From the NCBI RefSeq assembly GCF_023566055.1, contig NZ_JALIQP010000001.1:704059-768058 (forward strand): a stretch of DNA of 64,000 bases, written 5' to 3'. A program made the translations under genes and the position numbers. The notes under the pieces were generated by a model. The model had not been told where the DNA came from. It worked only from the letters and a program-made list of their open reading frames with translations, and did not search any database. Positions 18,455-27,605 of this stretch are shown in pieces (the first letter of the stretch is position 1; every line of letters begins with the position of its first letter). The DNA comes from Halosolutus amylolyticus. GTDB taxonomy: Archaea > Halobacteriota > Halobacteria > Halobacteriales > Natrialbaceae.

Positions 18455-19298
18455 AGAGTGCCTCCAGCAGATCGATATCCCGGGCGATACCGACCAGTTG
18501 CTCGCCCGCGACCATCGGGATCTGTTCGATGTCGTTGCTGATCAGCTTCTGTGCGGCCTCCTGGATCGACGTCGACCCCGAGACCGTCACCACGTCGTCG
18601 CTCATGAACTCGCTCACCGGTTCGGCCGGGATCTCGATGTCCCGCGTCGGCAGGTAGCGGCTCCCGACGGCCTTGATTCCCTCCCAGGACCACTCGTCGT
18701 CCTGGTCGCCGAAGTTGTCGCCGGTCTCCTCCTCGCCCTCGACGATGCGGGCGACGTCGATGATGTCGACCTCGGTGAGGACGCCGCTCATCTCCCCGTC
18801 GTCGTCCAGTGCGACGGTGTACGGCACGTTGGCGTAGGAGAGTTCCCGCTCGGCGACCGGCAGCGGCGCGCCCTCGTAGGTCGTGTTCACGTTCTCGCTG
18901 GCGTAGGTCTCGACGTCGCCGTCGGCCTCCTGGTCGCCCGTCGCGATCGCGTGGATCACGTCCGTCACCGTGACGATTCCCTCGAACTCGCCGTCGACCA
19001 CGGGGACGCGCCGCGCGCCCTCCTCGACCATCGTCCGCGCGACGTCCTCGAGCGCGGTTCCGGCCGTAGTCGTCGGGACGTCGTCCAGCAGCATCACCAG
19101 CTGGTCTTCGTCGGGCTGTTCGATCAGTGCGTCCCGCGAGACCAGTCCCCGGTACTCGGGCCCGTCGTCGGTCGATTTGATCACCGGCACGGACGAGAAC
19201 GACCGTTCCTGCAGGTACTCGAGCACGTCCGATCGGGTGCCCGGAAGGTCAACGGTCACCACGTCCTCGCGGGGCGTCATCGCGTCGGCTACGTTCAT
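18447..19298 (-). CDS. Four-CBS-domain protein
   Basis: 283 residues arranged as four CBS motifs in two Bateman pairs. Motif starts are visible at VADAMTPREDVVTV (residue 3 on), LLDDVPTTTAGTALEDVA (about 73), the N-terminal part of a third around 130-170, and VSEFMSDDVVTVSGSTSIQEAA (about 220). CBS pairs bind adenine nucleotides or SAM and regulate a partner; none is fused here. First gene of an operon with glyS. Start 19298 is fixed by a TATA box 25 bp upstream; an in-frame ATG six codons earlier is less likely. Confidence 0.88.
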   Translation of the reverse strand: MNVADAMTPREDVVTVDLPGTRSDVLEYLQERSFSSVPVIKSTDDGPEYRGLVSRDALIEQPDEDQLVMLLDDVPTTTAGTALEDVARTMVEEGARRVPVVDGEFEGIVTVTDVIHAIATGDQEADGDVETYASENVNTTYEGAPLPVAERELSYANVPYTVALDDDGEMSGVLTEVDIIDVARIVEGEEETGDNFGDQDDEWSWEGIKAVGSRYLPTRDIEIPAEPVSEFMSDDVVTVSGSTSIQEAAQKLISNDIEQIPMVAGEQLVGIARDIDLLEALYE

Positions 19299-19322
19299 GT
19301 CCCCACCGTAGGGCAAAAATGA

Positions 19323-19329
19323 GTATAAA
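19323..19329 (-). promoter_or_regulatory. TATA box of CBS-glyS operon
   Basis: TTTATAC on the minus strand, 25-31 bp before ATG 19298: leaderless promoter geometry. Confidence 0.6.
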
Positions 19330-19403
19330 CCCAGTGCTTCACGGGCCGCCGAACACGTTCGGCTACCGACCAGTCCGCGAACTGGACAGTCCGATTCGAC
19401 GAG

Positions 19404-19410
19404 TTTATAT
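19404..19410 (+). promoter_or_regulatory. TATA box of small gene at 19434
   Basis: TTTATAT 24-30 bp before ATG 19434, the mirror image of the divergent CBS-glyS promoter. It strongly supports the small gene being expressed. Confidence 0.6.
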
Positions 19411-19433
19411 GTGGGTGGTAGTCACATACACAC

Positions 19434-19595
19434 ATGGTGCCGAACCCCCACACCGTGTCCGCGGACGACACGATCGTCGGCTCGATCGACTCGACGGAAT
19501 CGAGCGACGAGTACGTAATTGCAGACATCTCTGCCGACGGGGCGTGGCTCTCGATGGAGGCCGACGCCGCCCCGACGCTTCCTGCCATGCGATAA
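19434..19595 (+). CDS. Small conserved haloarchaeal-type protein, 53 aa
   Basis: 53 codons from ATG 19434 to TAA. The product is acidic, with a central strand-like EYVIADISADGAWLSM and a terminal Asp/Ala/Pro-rich tail. This pattern (YVIADI...W) recalls a family of about 50-60-residue haloarchaeal proteins (possibly DUF7556, from memory). No known function, no Cys, no membrane segment. A well-placed TATA box gives independent support. Confidence 0.6.
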   Translation: MVPNPHTVSADDTIVGSIDSTESSDEYVIADISADGAWLSMEADAAPTLPAMR

Positions 19596-19690
19596 TTCTC
19601 GCTCGAATTCGCGGCCGACGACGTCATGCCCGTCGACCCCGACCGTCCCGTCACCCACTGTTTAGTACGGGCCCGTAGACTGTCCAGCCG

Positions 19691-20206
19691 ATGGTCGGAC
19701 CTCGCCCGCGTGACGGACTGGGAACGGACGCGGACGACGAGTTCGGGTTCGAGGCCGACGACTCGCGATACACGGCCGCGACCGTTCTCGCGTCACTCGT
19801 CCCGGGAGCGCTCGCCCGCCGCGTGATCGCCGTCTCCGTCGACACCGATGCCGATCGGTACGCGCGCGACGATCCGGTCGCGTTCACGGTCGACTTCGAG
19901 AACCGTCTCCCGGTGCCTGTCGAGATCCCGACGCCTCACCAGCGCCGCTGGGGGTGGACGATCGACGGCGAACTCGAGGCCACCGACGAGCGCCGGTACA
20001 CCCGATCGCGGCCGTCGGCGTTTCGCTTCCGCGGCGGCGAGCGCAAACGGGTCTCGGTCACGTGGAACGGCCGCTTCGAGCGCACGGGGGGCGATCGCCA
20101 CGAGTCGATCGTCCCCGGCCCCGGCGAGTACGAGATCCGGGCGTTCGTCGCGACCCACGAGAACCAGTATCGGCCGAGCGACTCGACGACGGTTACGATC
20201 GAGTAG
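19691..20206 (+). CDS. Hypothetical protein, predicted beta-sandwich
   Basis: 171 residues, not recognised by name. After a polar N-terminus (1-35) it alternates short strands with turns (VAFTVDFENRLPVPVEIPTP, FRFRGGERKRVSVTWNG, GPGEYEIRAFVATH), a layout like Ig-like or BsuPI-type intracellular inhibitor domains. Two exposed Trp lie in RRWGWTIDG. No signal peptide is visible, so probably cytoplasmic. Haloarchaeal codon use, Asp/Glu/Arg-rich. Confidence 0.7.
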   Translation: MVGPRPRDGLGTDADDEFGFEADDSRYTAATVLASLVPGALARRVIAVSVDTDADRYARDDPVAFTVDFENRLPVPVEIPTPHQRRWGWTIDGELEATDERRYTRSRPSAFRFRGGERKRVSVTWNGRFERTGGDRHESIVPGPGEYEIRAFVATHENQYRPSDSTTVTIE

Positions 20207-20339
20207 GGTCCCCTCTCCTCGCGGGGCTATCGCGATCGCTACGCGGGAGTGTAGCGTTCTCCGGAATCAAAATCGAGAGTCCCCGCAGGAGGCGGGGTCG
20301 AGCGATCGTCGCATGTGCGTTCGATGCACCTCGACGGCG
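20207..20339. other. Intergenic, small GC hairpin only
   Basis: No gene is seen. CCCCGC at 20281-20286 can pair with GCGGGG at 20292-20297 around a five-base loop, a possible terminator-like hairpin for the gene ending at 20206. No T-tract follows. Confidence 0.4.
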
Positions 20340-20495
20340 TTACCCCGTCAGGAAGCCGCCCGCCGGCGCCTGCCGATCGGGACGGCCGGTTTCGCTCTTC
20401 TGGACGCCCGAGAACTCGGGCGAGTGTTCGATCGTTCGCTGTACTTTCGCGCCGATGCTCGTGTACGTCGCCACGATGGCGAGGATCTTACTCAT
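20340..20495 (-). CDS. Candidate small protein, 51 aa
   Basis: 51 codons from ATG 20495 to TAA 20340-20342. It has a hydrophobic start (MSKILAIVATYTSIGA) and a basic/polar tail ending AGGFLTG. A CTTAAG TATA-like box with an A-rich element before it sits 27-32 bp upstream, the same leaderless geometry as real genes in this window. No family recognised. It fills part of an otherwise empty 500-bp gap downstream of the Opp operon. Support is promoter plus composition only. Confidence 0.42.
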   Translation of the reverse strand: MSKILAIVATYTSIGAKVQRTIEHSPEFSGVQKSETGRPDRQAPAGGFLTG

Positions 20496-20521
20496 ACACG
20501 AGTAAATAATCACCCACTGCT

Positions 20522-20527
20522 CTTAAG
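20522..20527 (-). promoter_or_regulatory. TATA-like box for 51-aa ORF
   Basis: CTTAAG with an adjacent AAAAAGG BRE-like element on the minus strand, 27-32 bp before ATG 20495. Confidence 0.4.
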
Positions 20528-20710
20528 CCTTTTTGCGACGGTTCTTCACGTTGTGTAATCGTTCCTCACTAGTTGGTCAATCGCTAGCACGACTGTTCAA
20601 AACCTATATCGTTCCTGATGCGTTGCTCTCGAGACCGATCGTCGAATCGGGGACGGCGCGGCGACGGATCGACCGGGCGATCGACCGATCCGCTCTGGAT
20701 CGTCGATCGC

Positions 20711-22075
20711 TCACCGGTCGTCGCGGTGCAGGTGACACGCCGAGAAGTGTTCGCCGTCACCGTACGCCGATTCGACCTCGTAGGCGGGTCGCTCCCGCGC
20801 GCAGATACTCCGCTCGGCAAAGGCCGTCAGCAGTCGCTCGGTCGCCGTCTCCCAGGCGGTGCTCTCGTGGGCGTCGACGCCGTCGTCGCCGTTTCCGGTC
20901 CCTTCGCGATCGGTCGCGAGCAGGTCGATCGCCTCCGCGACGACGTTGCCCGCCTCGCCCCGCGGGAGGTCGCCGCCGAAGAATTCGGCCTCCATCTCGG
21001 CGGCCCGCATCGGTTCGAACGTCCGGCGCTTGACCGCCCGCATGAACGCCCGCGTCTGTGCCCACTCCTCGTCGGTCCAGTCGTACGCGTCGGGCGCGAT
21101 CAGTCGCGGACATCGCGTGCGGAACCGACACCCTGACGGCGGATCGATCGGACTCGGGACCTCTCCCTCGAGCACCCCGCGGGCGCCGTTCTCGCGGGGA
21201 TCGGGGACGGGAATCGACTCCAGCAGTGCCTTCGTGTAGGGGTGCTGGGGGTTCTCGAACAGTTCCGTCTTGTCGGCGACCTCGACCACGTGGCCGAGGT
21301 ACATCACCGCGACCCGATCGGAGATGTGCCGAATGACCGAGAGGTCGTGGGCGATGAAGAGGTAGGTGAGGCCGAACTCCTCCTGTAACTCCTCCATCGT
21401 GTTCAGCACCTGGGCCTGGATGGAGACGTCCAGCGCGGAGACGGGTTCGTCGCAGACGACGAAGTCGGGGTCGACCGACAGCGCCCGCGCGAGGTTGATC
21501 CGCTGGCGCTGGCCCCCGGAGAACGCGTGGGGATACCGGTTGTAGTGGTGCGGATCGAGGCCGACCTTCTCGAGCAATTCCTTGGCGCGCGCCTCCCGTC
21601 CCTCGTCGTCGAACATGTCGTGGGCGCGCATCGGCTCCTCGATGATCTGGCCGACCTTCATCCGCGGGTCCAGCGATGACTGGGGATCCTGGAAGATCAT
21701 CTGGATCTCCGATCGCTTCCGCCGGAGTTCCTCGCCGCTCATCTCGGCCAGGTCCTCGCCCTTGAACCGGATCGTCCCGTCCGTCGGGTCGAGCAATCGC
21801 AGGATCGTCCGTCCGAGCGTGCTCTTGCCGCAGCCGGACTCGCCGACGAGCCCCAGCGTCTCGCCCATCTCGATCTCGAAGGAGACGTCGTCGACGGCTT
21901 TCACGTGATCGACGCCGAAGCTCACCGGCGGGAACCGATCGCGTTCGACGTTGATCGACGCGAACAGCCCGGAGTCTGACTGGAAGTACTTCGTCAATCC
22001 GTCGACCTCGAGCAACGTCTCGCCCTGTTCGAGATCCATGTCCCCGAAGCCGATCGGGTCCTCGGGCTTACTCAC
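20711..22075 (-). CDS. oppF: Oligopeptide ABC transporter ATP-binding protein (OppF/DppF)
   Basis: 454 residues from GTG 22075 (ATG 22120 and ATG 22039 are alternatives). Walker [10 protein letters not shown], signature FSGGQRQRI, Walker [17 protein letters not shown]-switch IAHDLS. The C-terminal Opp/Dpp extension carries a [11 protein letters not shown] cysteine motif followed by two further Cys at the end (about 430-450), which in this family can hold an Fe-S cluster. It powers peptide or related solute import with OppD. Last gene of the operon; GTG 22075 overlaps oppD by 8 nt. The acidic extension past 330 is longer than in bacteria. Confidence 0.9.
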   Translation of the reverse strand: MSKPEDPIGFGDMDLEQGETLLEVDGLTKYFQSDSGLFASINVERDRFPPVSFGVDHVKAVDDVSFEIEMGETLGLVGESGCGKSTLGRTILRLLDPTDGTIRFKGEDLAEMSGEELRRKRSEIQMIFQDPQSSLDPRMKVGQIIEEPMRAHDMFDDEGREARAKELLEKVGLDPHHYNRYPHAFSGGQRQRINLARALSVDPDFVVCDEPVSALDVSIQAQVLNTMEELQEEFGLTYLFIAHDLSVIRHISDRVAVMYLGHVVEVADKTELFENPQHPYTKALLESIPVPDPRENGARGVLEGEVPSPIDPPSGCRFRTRCPRLIAPDAYDWTDEEWAQTRAFMRAVKRRTFEPMRAAEMEAEFFGGDLPRGEAGNVVAEAIDLLATDREGTGNGDDGVDAHESTAWETATERLLTAFAERSICARERPAYEVESAYGDGEHFSACHLHRDDR

Positions 22076-23258
22076 GTCGATCACCTCCGTCGGACCCGCC
22101 GTCCGTCGAGGTGGCTCCACTCTCGACGGACGAGTCCGGTCCGGAGTCGCCCTCCGTTCCCGTTTCGCCGACCCTCACGTCGGCCTCGTCACCCGGTTCG
22201 AGCGGGACGCTCTCGGTGTACCCCACGTCGAAGACGTCGTGTTTCACGCAGGCCGCCCGGTGCGGGTAGCCGTCTGCTCGATCGATCTCCCGGGTATCGG
22301 GGTGGACCTGCGTACAGACCTCCCGGGCGTCCGGACAGCGGGGGTGGAACCGACAGCCCGAGGGTGGATTGATCGCCTCGGGCATCACCCCCTCGATCGG
22401 CTCGAGGTCGGTGGCCCGATCGGGGCGGGGCATCGAGTTCAGCAGAGCCTCCGTGTAGGGGTGTTTCGTGTCGTAGAACAGTTCGTCCACGGGGGCCTGT
22501 TCGACGATCTCGCCGAGGTACATCACGTTCACCCGATCGCAGATTTCGGCGACGACGCCCAGGTCGTGGGTCACCCAGATGAAACTCGTGCCGTATTTCT
22601 GCTGGAGTTCGTCGACGAGGTCGATGATCTGGCCCTCGACGGTGACGTCGAGCGCGGTGGTGGGCTCGTCGGCGATGATCAGGTTCGGCTCGCAGGCCAG
22701 CGCCATCGCGATCAGCACCCGCTGGCGCATCCCGCCGGAGAACTGGTGGGGGTACTCCTCGTAGCGCTCCTCTGGATCCGGAATCCCCACCTCGCGGAGC
22801 ATCTCGATCGCCTCGGCCTTCGCCTCGTCGCTCGGCAGGTCCCGGTTGAGTTCGATGAACTCGCGAAGCTGCCCGCCCACCGTGAACACGGGGTTCAGCG
22901 ACTCCATCGGGTCCTGGAAGATGACGGCGATCTCGTTGCCGCGGATCCGGGTGCGGATCTCCTCGTTCGAGAGCATGTCGTCGCGCTCCCGGAGTTCGCC
23001 GTCCGGCCCCTCCTCGAGGCCGAAGATCGTCTCGCCCTTGTACGTGACCTCGCCGCCGACGATCTCGCCGGGACTCTCGACGAGGCGGAGCAGGCTCATC
23101 GAGGCGACGCTCTTGCCGGCGCCGCTCTCGCCGACGAGTCCGACGATCTCGCCCTCGTAGACGTCGAAGGAGATGCCGTCGACGGCGCGTACTGTACCGG
23201 TTTCCGTGAAGAACTGGGTCTTGAGATTTTCGACGCGGAGGAGTGGATCGGGACTCAT
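22068..23258 (-). CDS. oppD: Oligopeptide ABC transporter ATP-binding protein (OppD/DppD)
   Basis: 396 residues. Walker [10 protein letters not shown], signature FSGGMRQRV, Walker [16 protein letters not shown]-switch THDLG, and the Opp C-terminal domain with [17 protein letters not shown]. An acidic Gly/Ser/Asp tail of about 50 residues follows. It forms the ATPase heterodimer with OppF. It sits 2 bp after oppC. The substrate is set by the binding protein and is most likely peptides, though Opp-family systems also import sugars or nickel in archaea. Confidence 0.92.
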   Translation of the reverse strand: MSPDPLLRVENLKTQFFTETGTVRAVDGISFDVYEGEIVGLVGESGAGKSVASMSLLRLVESPGEIVGGEVTYKGETIFGLEEGPDGELRERDDMLSNEEIRTRIRGNEIAVIFQDPMESLNPVFTVGGQLREFIELNRDLPSDEAKAEAIEMLREVGIPDPEERYEEYPHQFSGGMRQRVLIAMALACEPNLIIADEPTTALDVTVEGQIIDLVDELQQKYGTSFIWVTHDLGVVAEICDRVNVMYLGEIVEQAPVDELFYDTKHPYTEALLNSMPRPDRATDLEPIEGVMPEAINPPSGCRFHPRCPDAREVCTQVHPDTREIDRADGYPHRAACVKHDVFDVGYTESVPLEPGDEADVRVGETGTEGDSGPDSSVESGATSTDGGSDGGDRRE

Positions 23259-23260
23259 TG

Positions 23261-24292
23261 TTAGTCCTCAATTCGGGGATCGAGGGCGTCCTGCAGGCCG
23301 TCGCCGAACAGGTTGAAGCCCATAATCGTGATCATGATCGCGATTCCCGGCCAGATCGAGAGCCAGACGTTCGAGTGCATGTAGCCGTGTGAAATGTTGA
23401 GCATCTGTCCCCAGTCCGGGGTCGGCGGTTGGGCGCCGTAGCCCAGGAACGAGAGCCCGGCGACGATGAGGATCGTCACGCCGATCTGGAGCGTGGCGTA
23501 CACCAGTACCGGCGCGAAACTGTTCGGAACGACGTGTCGCAGGATGATGTTGCGATCGCGTACGCCGGCCGCCTGGGCCGCCTCGATGTAGTCCATCTCG
23601 CGGATGCTCAGGACCCGACTCCGGATGATGCGAGCGAAGACAGGAATGAACGCGATTCCGACGCCGAGGACGGCGTACCAGATGTTCGCGCCGCCGACGA
23701 AGACGGTGAAGACGATGATGAGGATCAGTGGCGGGATCGCGTAGATCGTCTCGACGATCCGCATCAGGACGTCGTCGACGCTGCCGCCGTAGTACCCGGC
23801 CACGGCACCGACGATCGTGCCGCCGGCGAGCCCGATGAACGTCGAGACGAGCCCGACGAACACCGACACCTGCGTGCCGTAGACGATTCTCGTGAAGTAG
23901 TCCCGGCCGGTGTGGTCGGTTCCCAGCGGATGCTCGAGCGTCCCGCCCGCCGGAAGCGGGTTCCACGGCTGCTCGGCGAGCGGGAAGTACGGCGGCATGT
24001 GCTGGGTTCCTTCCCCCGGCGGCGGGATGCGAGTGGGATGATCGAAGATCGGTAACAGCTTCGCGAACGTGAAATCCGAGAGGCGCCCGAAGGTGAGCAT
24101 CGACAGGTTGCTGTCCACCGCGGCGTACACCGCGATACTCAATACGGCCGCCACGATGTACAGTCCCCATCGGGCAGTCGTATCCCGTTTGATCCGTGCG
24201 ACGGTGTATCGCCAGCCGACGCGAGCCTCGACGTCGTCGTCTTCGGCCGCCGGTTCGCGACTGCCTTCGAACTCTGATTCACTGACCGCCAT
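23261..24292 (-). CDS. oppC: Oligopeptide ABC transporter permease (OppC/DppC)
   Basis: 343 residues. An acidic N-terminus, a first helix near 37-55, a large extracytoplasmic segment rich in Pro (HMPPYFPLAEQPWNPLPAGG), then the core of five helices. The EAA coupling loop reads MDYIEAAQAAGVRDRNIILRHVVPN with the expected Gly and Pro. Pairs with OppB. Starts at ATG 24292, 2 bp after the oppB stop. Confidence 0.92.
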   Translation of the reverse strand: MAVSESEFEGSREPAAEDDDVEARVGWRYTVARIKRDTTARWGLYIVAAVLSIAVYAAVDSNLSMLTFGRLSDFTFAKLLPIFDHPTRIPPPGEGTQHMPPYFPLAEQPWNPLPAGGTLEHPLGTDHTGRDYFTRIVYGTQVSVFVGLVSTFIGLAGGTIVGAVAGYYGGSVDDVLMRIVETIYAIPPLILIIVFTVFVGGANIWYAVLGVGIAFIPVFARIIRSRVLSIREMDYIEAAQAAGVRDRNIILRHVVPNSFAPVLVYATLQIGVTILIVAGLSFLGYGAQPPTPDWGQMLNISHGYMHSNVWLSIWPGIAIMITIMGFNLFGDGLQDALDPRIED

Positions 24293-24294
24293 GG

Positions 24295-25296
24295 TTACTC
24301 ACTCTCCCCGTAGGTGACGCGCGGATCGACGTACGCGTACGAGATGTCGGTAATGATCACGCCGAGCACGAACAACACGCCGAGCGTCATCGTGATGCCC
24401 ATCACGAGCTGGTAGTCGTTCTGCTGGATCGCCTCGACGAAGAGCAGCCCCATGCCGTTGATGTTGAACACCGTCTCGACAAGAACCGCACCGCCGAGCG
24501 CCGTCGACAGGTTGAGACCGACGATGGTGATGATCGGCAACTGGGCCACCTGGAAGGCGTGTTTCCGCAGGATCGTCCGCTCCGGGACGCCGTACGCGCG
24601 GGCGAGTTTGACGTACTCGCCCTGGAGCGATTCGATCATCTGCGTTCGTTCGACGCGCATGATCGTCGCCATCTGGAGCGTCCCGAGCGCAATCATCGGC
24701 AACAGCAGGTGTCTCAGCGACTGGTAGTACAACTCGACGTGACCGTCGATCCCCGGATAGGAACTGGGGGGTCGCCACGGGTAGTAGAGACCGCTCGAGG
24801 GCAGCCAGCCGAGTTTGACCGCGAAGACGAGGATCAGGACGATGCCGATCCAGAACGACGGGGTGCTGACGCCGACGAGCGCGGCGATCCGCGAGACGTG
24901 ATCGGTCGGTTCGTTGCGCCGATTGGCGGCGACGATGCCGAGCGGGATCGCCGTCGCGAGCGCGAACGCGTACGCCGACAGCACCAGCAGGAGCGTCGGC
25001 CCGATCCGATCCATCATCAGGGCGGTGACCGGTCGCTGGTAGTGGATGCTCTGGCCCAGATCCCCCTCTAAGAGGCCAGCCATATACGTCACGTACCGCT
25101 CGTGTAACGGTCTGTCGAGTCCGTATCGCTGTTCGATCGCCCTGACCAGTTCCTCGCTGTGTTCCTGTCCCTGGAGCATGAGGCTGACGGGATCGCCCGG
25201 CCCCAGGTTCGCGAGCAGGAACGTGATAATGGAGATCCCGATCAGGACGGGAACCGCCTGCAGTAGTCTGTATATCGTGTACTTGAGTAGCTTCAT
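24295..25296 (-). CDS. oppB: Oligopeptide ABC transporter permease (OppB/DppB)
   Basis: 333 residues with six helices. The N-terminal family signature YRLLQAVPVLIGISIITF and the GDPV motif (LGPGDPVSL) are clear. EAA loop: GEYVKLARAYGVPERTILRKHAF. It forms the membrane channel with OppC. It is separated from oppA by 118 bp containing a hairpin, while everything downstream is packed with 2-bp gaps. Confidence 0.92.
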   Translation of the reverse strand: MKLLKYTIYRLLQAVPVLIGISIITFLLANLGPGDPVSLMLQGQEHSEELVRAIEQRYGLDRPLHERYVTYMAGLLEGDLGQSIHYQRPVTALMMDRIGPTLLLVLSAYAFALATAIPLGIVAANRRNEPTDHVSRIAALVGVSTPSFWIGIVLILVFAVKLGWLPSSGLYYPWRPPSSYPGIDGHVELYYQSLRHLLLPMIALGTLQMATIMRVERTQMIESLQGEYVKLARAYGVPERTILRKHAFQVAQLPIITIVGLNLSTALGGAVLVETVFNINGMGLLFVEAIQQNDYQLVMGITMTLGVLFVLGVIITDISYAYVDPRVTYGESE

Positions 25297-25380
25297 GTGT
25301 TCACGAGTCGGTCGGTTCTCGCTCCGATCGCGTCGGCGTCGACGGTGCCGGCGACCGGCCCGCCGACGGCGCCGTCCGAG

Positions 25381-25402
25381 CGTCCGGTTCGATCGCCGGA
25401 CG
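25381..25402 (-). terminator. Hairpin between oppA and oppB
   Basis: CGTCCGG and CCGGACG form a 7-bp perfect stem with an 8-nt loop (TTCGATCG), beginning 13 nt after the oppA stop. No T-tract follows, so it is more likely a stabilising or partial-termination element that lets the binding protein outnumber the permease. Confidence 0.45.
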
Positions 25403-25414
25403 AACCCGCCACGG

Positions 25415-27004
25415 TCACTCCATCGAGACGTTCGTGTAGTCCGCGACGAGGGTCGGGTTCCTGGTCACTTCCGGATGTGCCTGGAGGCCCTGAACGTAGT
25501 CGCGGGAGGCCATCGTGTTGTCCTGGGTGAACGCGGGTAGCGCTGGCAACTCCTCGACGATCTCACGGATGACGGGTTCGTAGAGGTCGTACCGCTCTTC
25601 CTGGTCGGCCGAATTGCGGCCGGCGGCGATGTCGTCGTGGAACCCGTCGCTCCCCTCGTAGTAGTGGCCCTGGTTCACGCCCGCCTGACTCTCGTGGAAG
25701 AGCGGGTAGAGGTAGTAGTCCGGGTCGGGGCCGCCGGTCCAACCAAGCAGGTACATCTGGTAGTCGTCGGCGCTCCCGCTCGTGTACGTGTCGACCAGCG
25801 TCGCGAAGTCGAGCACCTGCACGTCCGCACCGTAGCCGATTTCGTCCAGTCGCGTGGCGATCCGCTCGGCCAGTTGTGCGCGAATCCCCTCCGGCGTGAT
25901 GATCGTCGGCGAGAAGTCGTCGGGGGCGTGCTCGTCGAGCAGCGATTCGGCCTCGTCGGGATCGTACTCCGGCAACAGCTCCTGGTACTCGTCCTCCGGG
26001 AACTCCCAGACCTCGTTGACGACCGGCGGGATCGGGCTATACATCGGCGAGGTCACGTTCCCGGCGTTGGACTCGATGAAGTCCTGCATCGAGAACGAGT
26101 GGGCGATCGCCCGTCGGACCTCCGGGGTCGCCGTCGGACCCTCGTTACAGTTGAACGCCATGTACATGAACGTGGGACTCTCAGTGGAGTGGAGATTGAC
26201 GTTGTCCTCTCCCTCGAGGACGTCCCAGTCGTCGTTCGGGATCCCTGCGATGGCGTCGGTGTCTCCCGAACGGATATCGGAAACGCGACCCGCCTCGTCG
26301 TCGTGGGCAACGAAGCGGACCTGCTGGAGGTTCGGCTCGAGGTCGTCCCAGTAGTCGTCGTGTCGCTGGATTTCGACGTACTCGTTCTCCTGAAGTTCGG
26401 AGAATTCGAACGGGCCGGAGCCGACCGGATTCCTGTTGAACTCTTCCCGGTCATCGGTACGGACGGACTCGGGAACCACCGTTACGCCCATCGTCGCGAG
26501 TTCGAACGGCCCGTACGGTTCGTCTCCGAGGTCGACCTGAAGCTGGTAGTCGTCGACGACCTCGGTGCTCTCGATCATGTCGTACGTGGACGCGTTCTCC
26601 GTCTCCTCTTCGACCGGCGCGGTGAACGAGTGGGCGACGTCCGAGGCGGTCACCTCGTCGCCGTTGTGAAACGTCGCCCCCTCCACGAGTTCGAAGATGT
26701 ACCGCGTCCCGTCGCGCTCGACGGTCGGCTCGCCCGTCGCGAGTTTGGGCTGTAACTCGAGGTCTTCACCGTACTCGTAGAGTCCGTCGAAGACGAGCTG
26801 AATCACCTGAAAACTGTACGCGTCGTTCGAGACGACGGGATCGAACTGCTCTTCTCGAGATTGTTCCTGCGTAAAGTGAAACTGTTCGACACCGTCGGTC
26901 TCGTTTCCGTCACCACCGATACACCCTGCGATCGTGGCTGCACTGACCGCTGCACCTGCTGTGAGAAGCCGTCGTCGGGTGACGGAGTTCTGGTCTGGTA
27001 CCAT
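25415..27004 (-). CDS. oppA: Oligopeptide-type solute-binding lipoprotein (OppA/DppA)
   Basis: 529 residues. Twin-arginine signal TRRRLLTAG (residues 9-17) and lipobox ATIAGC with Cys28, so it should be Tat-exported and lipid-anchored outside the cell. The body is a class C (SBP_bac_5) binding protein: family features LVEGATFHNGDEVTASDVAHSF near 110-135 and AFNCNEGPTATPEVRRAIAHSF near 275-300. It delivers ligand to OppBCDF. ATG 27004 is chosen because the Tat motif starts nine residues in; upstream in-frame codons add nothing. An AT-rich stretch (AATTATAATT) lies just before the start. Confidence 0.93.
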   Translation of the reverse strand: MVPDQNSVTRRRLLTAGAAVSAATIAGCIGGDGNETDGVEQFHFTQEQSREEQFDPVVSNDAYSFQVIQLVFDGLYEYGEDLELQPKLATGEPTVERDGTRYIFELVEGATFHNGDEVTASDVAHSFTAPVEEETENASTYDMIESTEVVDDYQLQVDLGDEPYGPFELATMGVTVVPESVRTDDREEFNRNPVGSGPFEFSELQENEYVEIQRHDDYWDDLEPNLQQVRFVAHDDEAGRVSDIRSGDTDAIAGIPNDDWDVLEGEDNVNLHSTESPTFMYMAFNCNEGPTATPEVRRAIAHSFSMQDFIESNAGNVTSPMYSPIPPVVNEVWEFPEDEYQELLPEYDPDEAESLLDEHAPDDFSPTIITPEGIRAQLAERIATRLDEIGYGADVQVLDFATLVDTYTSGSADDYQMYLLGWTGGPDPDYYLYPLFHESQAGVNQGHYYEGSDGFHDDIAAGRNSADQEERYDLYEPVIREIVEELPALPAFTQDNTMASRDYVQGLQAHPEVTRNPTLVADYTNVSME

Positions 27005-27184
27005 CCTGATACACAATTATAATTCATCACGTTTTGGTATCAGCAGGGTACCGATCGCAAATCTGTTCTTACCACGGAATAATCTACTCGATACCGAAAT
27101 AAACTACCACCGTACCTGTGCATCGGTCGCAAGGATCGTTCACGACCGATGGTCTTTTTCTACCGGGGCACACAGATGGGTGGT

Positions 27185-27604
27185 ATGAACTATCGGGCGG
27201 TCGAGACCGATGCAGAGTACGTCGCCCGCCTCGAGACCGGGGCCGACTGGCGCGCGGAGATCGAGTCGCTCGCAAACGAAGTCGATGCCGACGCGGCCTG
27301 GTTTACGGCGCTGGGCGCGGTGCAGGACGCGGAACTGTGGTTCTACGATCAGGACGACTGCGAGTACTACCCGATCGAATTCGACGAGCCACTGGAGGTT
27401 GCGAGTTGCGTCGGGAACGTCTCCCTGCTCGACGGCGATCGGTTCGCACACACCCACGTCGTCCTCTCCGATTCCGACGGCGACGCTGTCGCGGGCCACC
27501 TGAACGAGGCGACGGTCTGGGCCGGCGAGGTCCACATGCGCGTGTTCGAGCAGGGGCTCGAACGGGAACACGACGAGACGACCGATCTCGACCTCTGGCT
27601 CTGA
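27185..27604 (+). CDS. PPC-domain (DUF296) DNA-binding-type protein
   Basis: 139 residues. The PPC/DUF296 fold is indicated by an early ETGADWRAEIESLANE, AAWFTALGAVQDAELWFYD and the conserved histidine patch FAHTHVVLSDSDG followed by GHLNEATVWAGEVHMRVF. In plants the domain accompanies AT-hooks; archaeal stand-alone forms (AF0104-like) form trimers with a His-rich metal site and unknown role. It ends one base before polD2 starts, so the two are co-transcribed, which suggests a link to DNA metabolism (inference). Confidence 0.85.
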   Translation: MNYRAVETDAEYVARLETGADWRAEIESLANEVDADAAWFTALGAVQDAELWFYDQDDCEYYPIEFDEPLEVASCVGNVSLLDGDRFAHTHVVLSDSDGDAVAGHLNEATVWAGEVHMRVFEQGLEREHDETTDLDLWL

Positions 27605-27605
27605 C

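Noticed and set aside
20270-20345. Hairpin and adjacent sequence considered as an IS200/IS605 end or RNA gene
   Set aside because: Only a 6-bp stem is visible, no transposase remnant or conserved end sequence, and no tRNA-like TPsiC loop.
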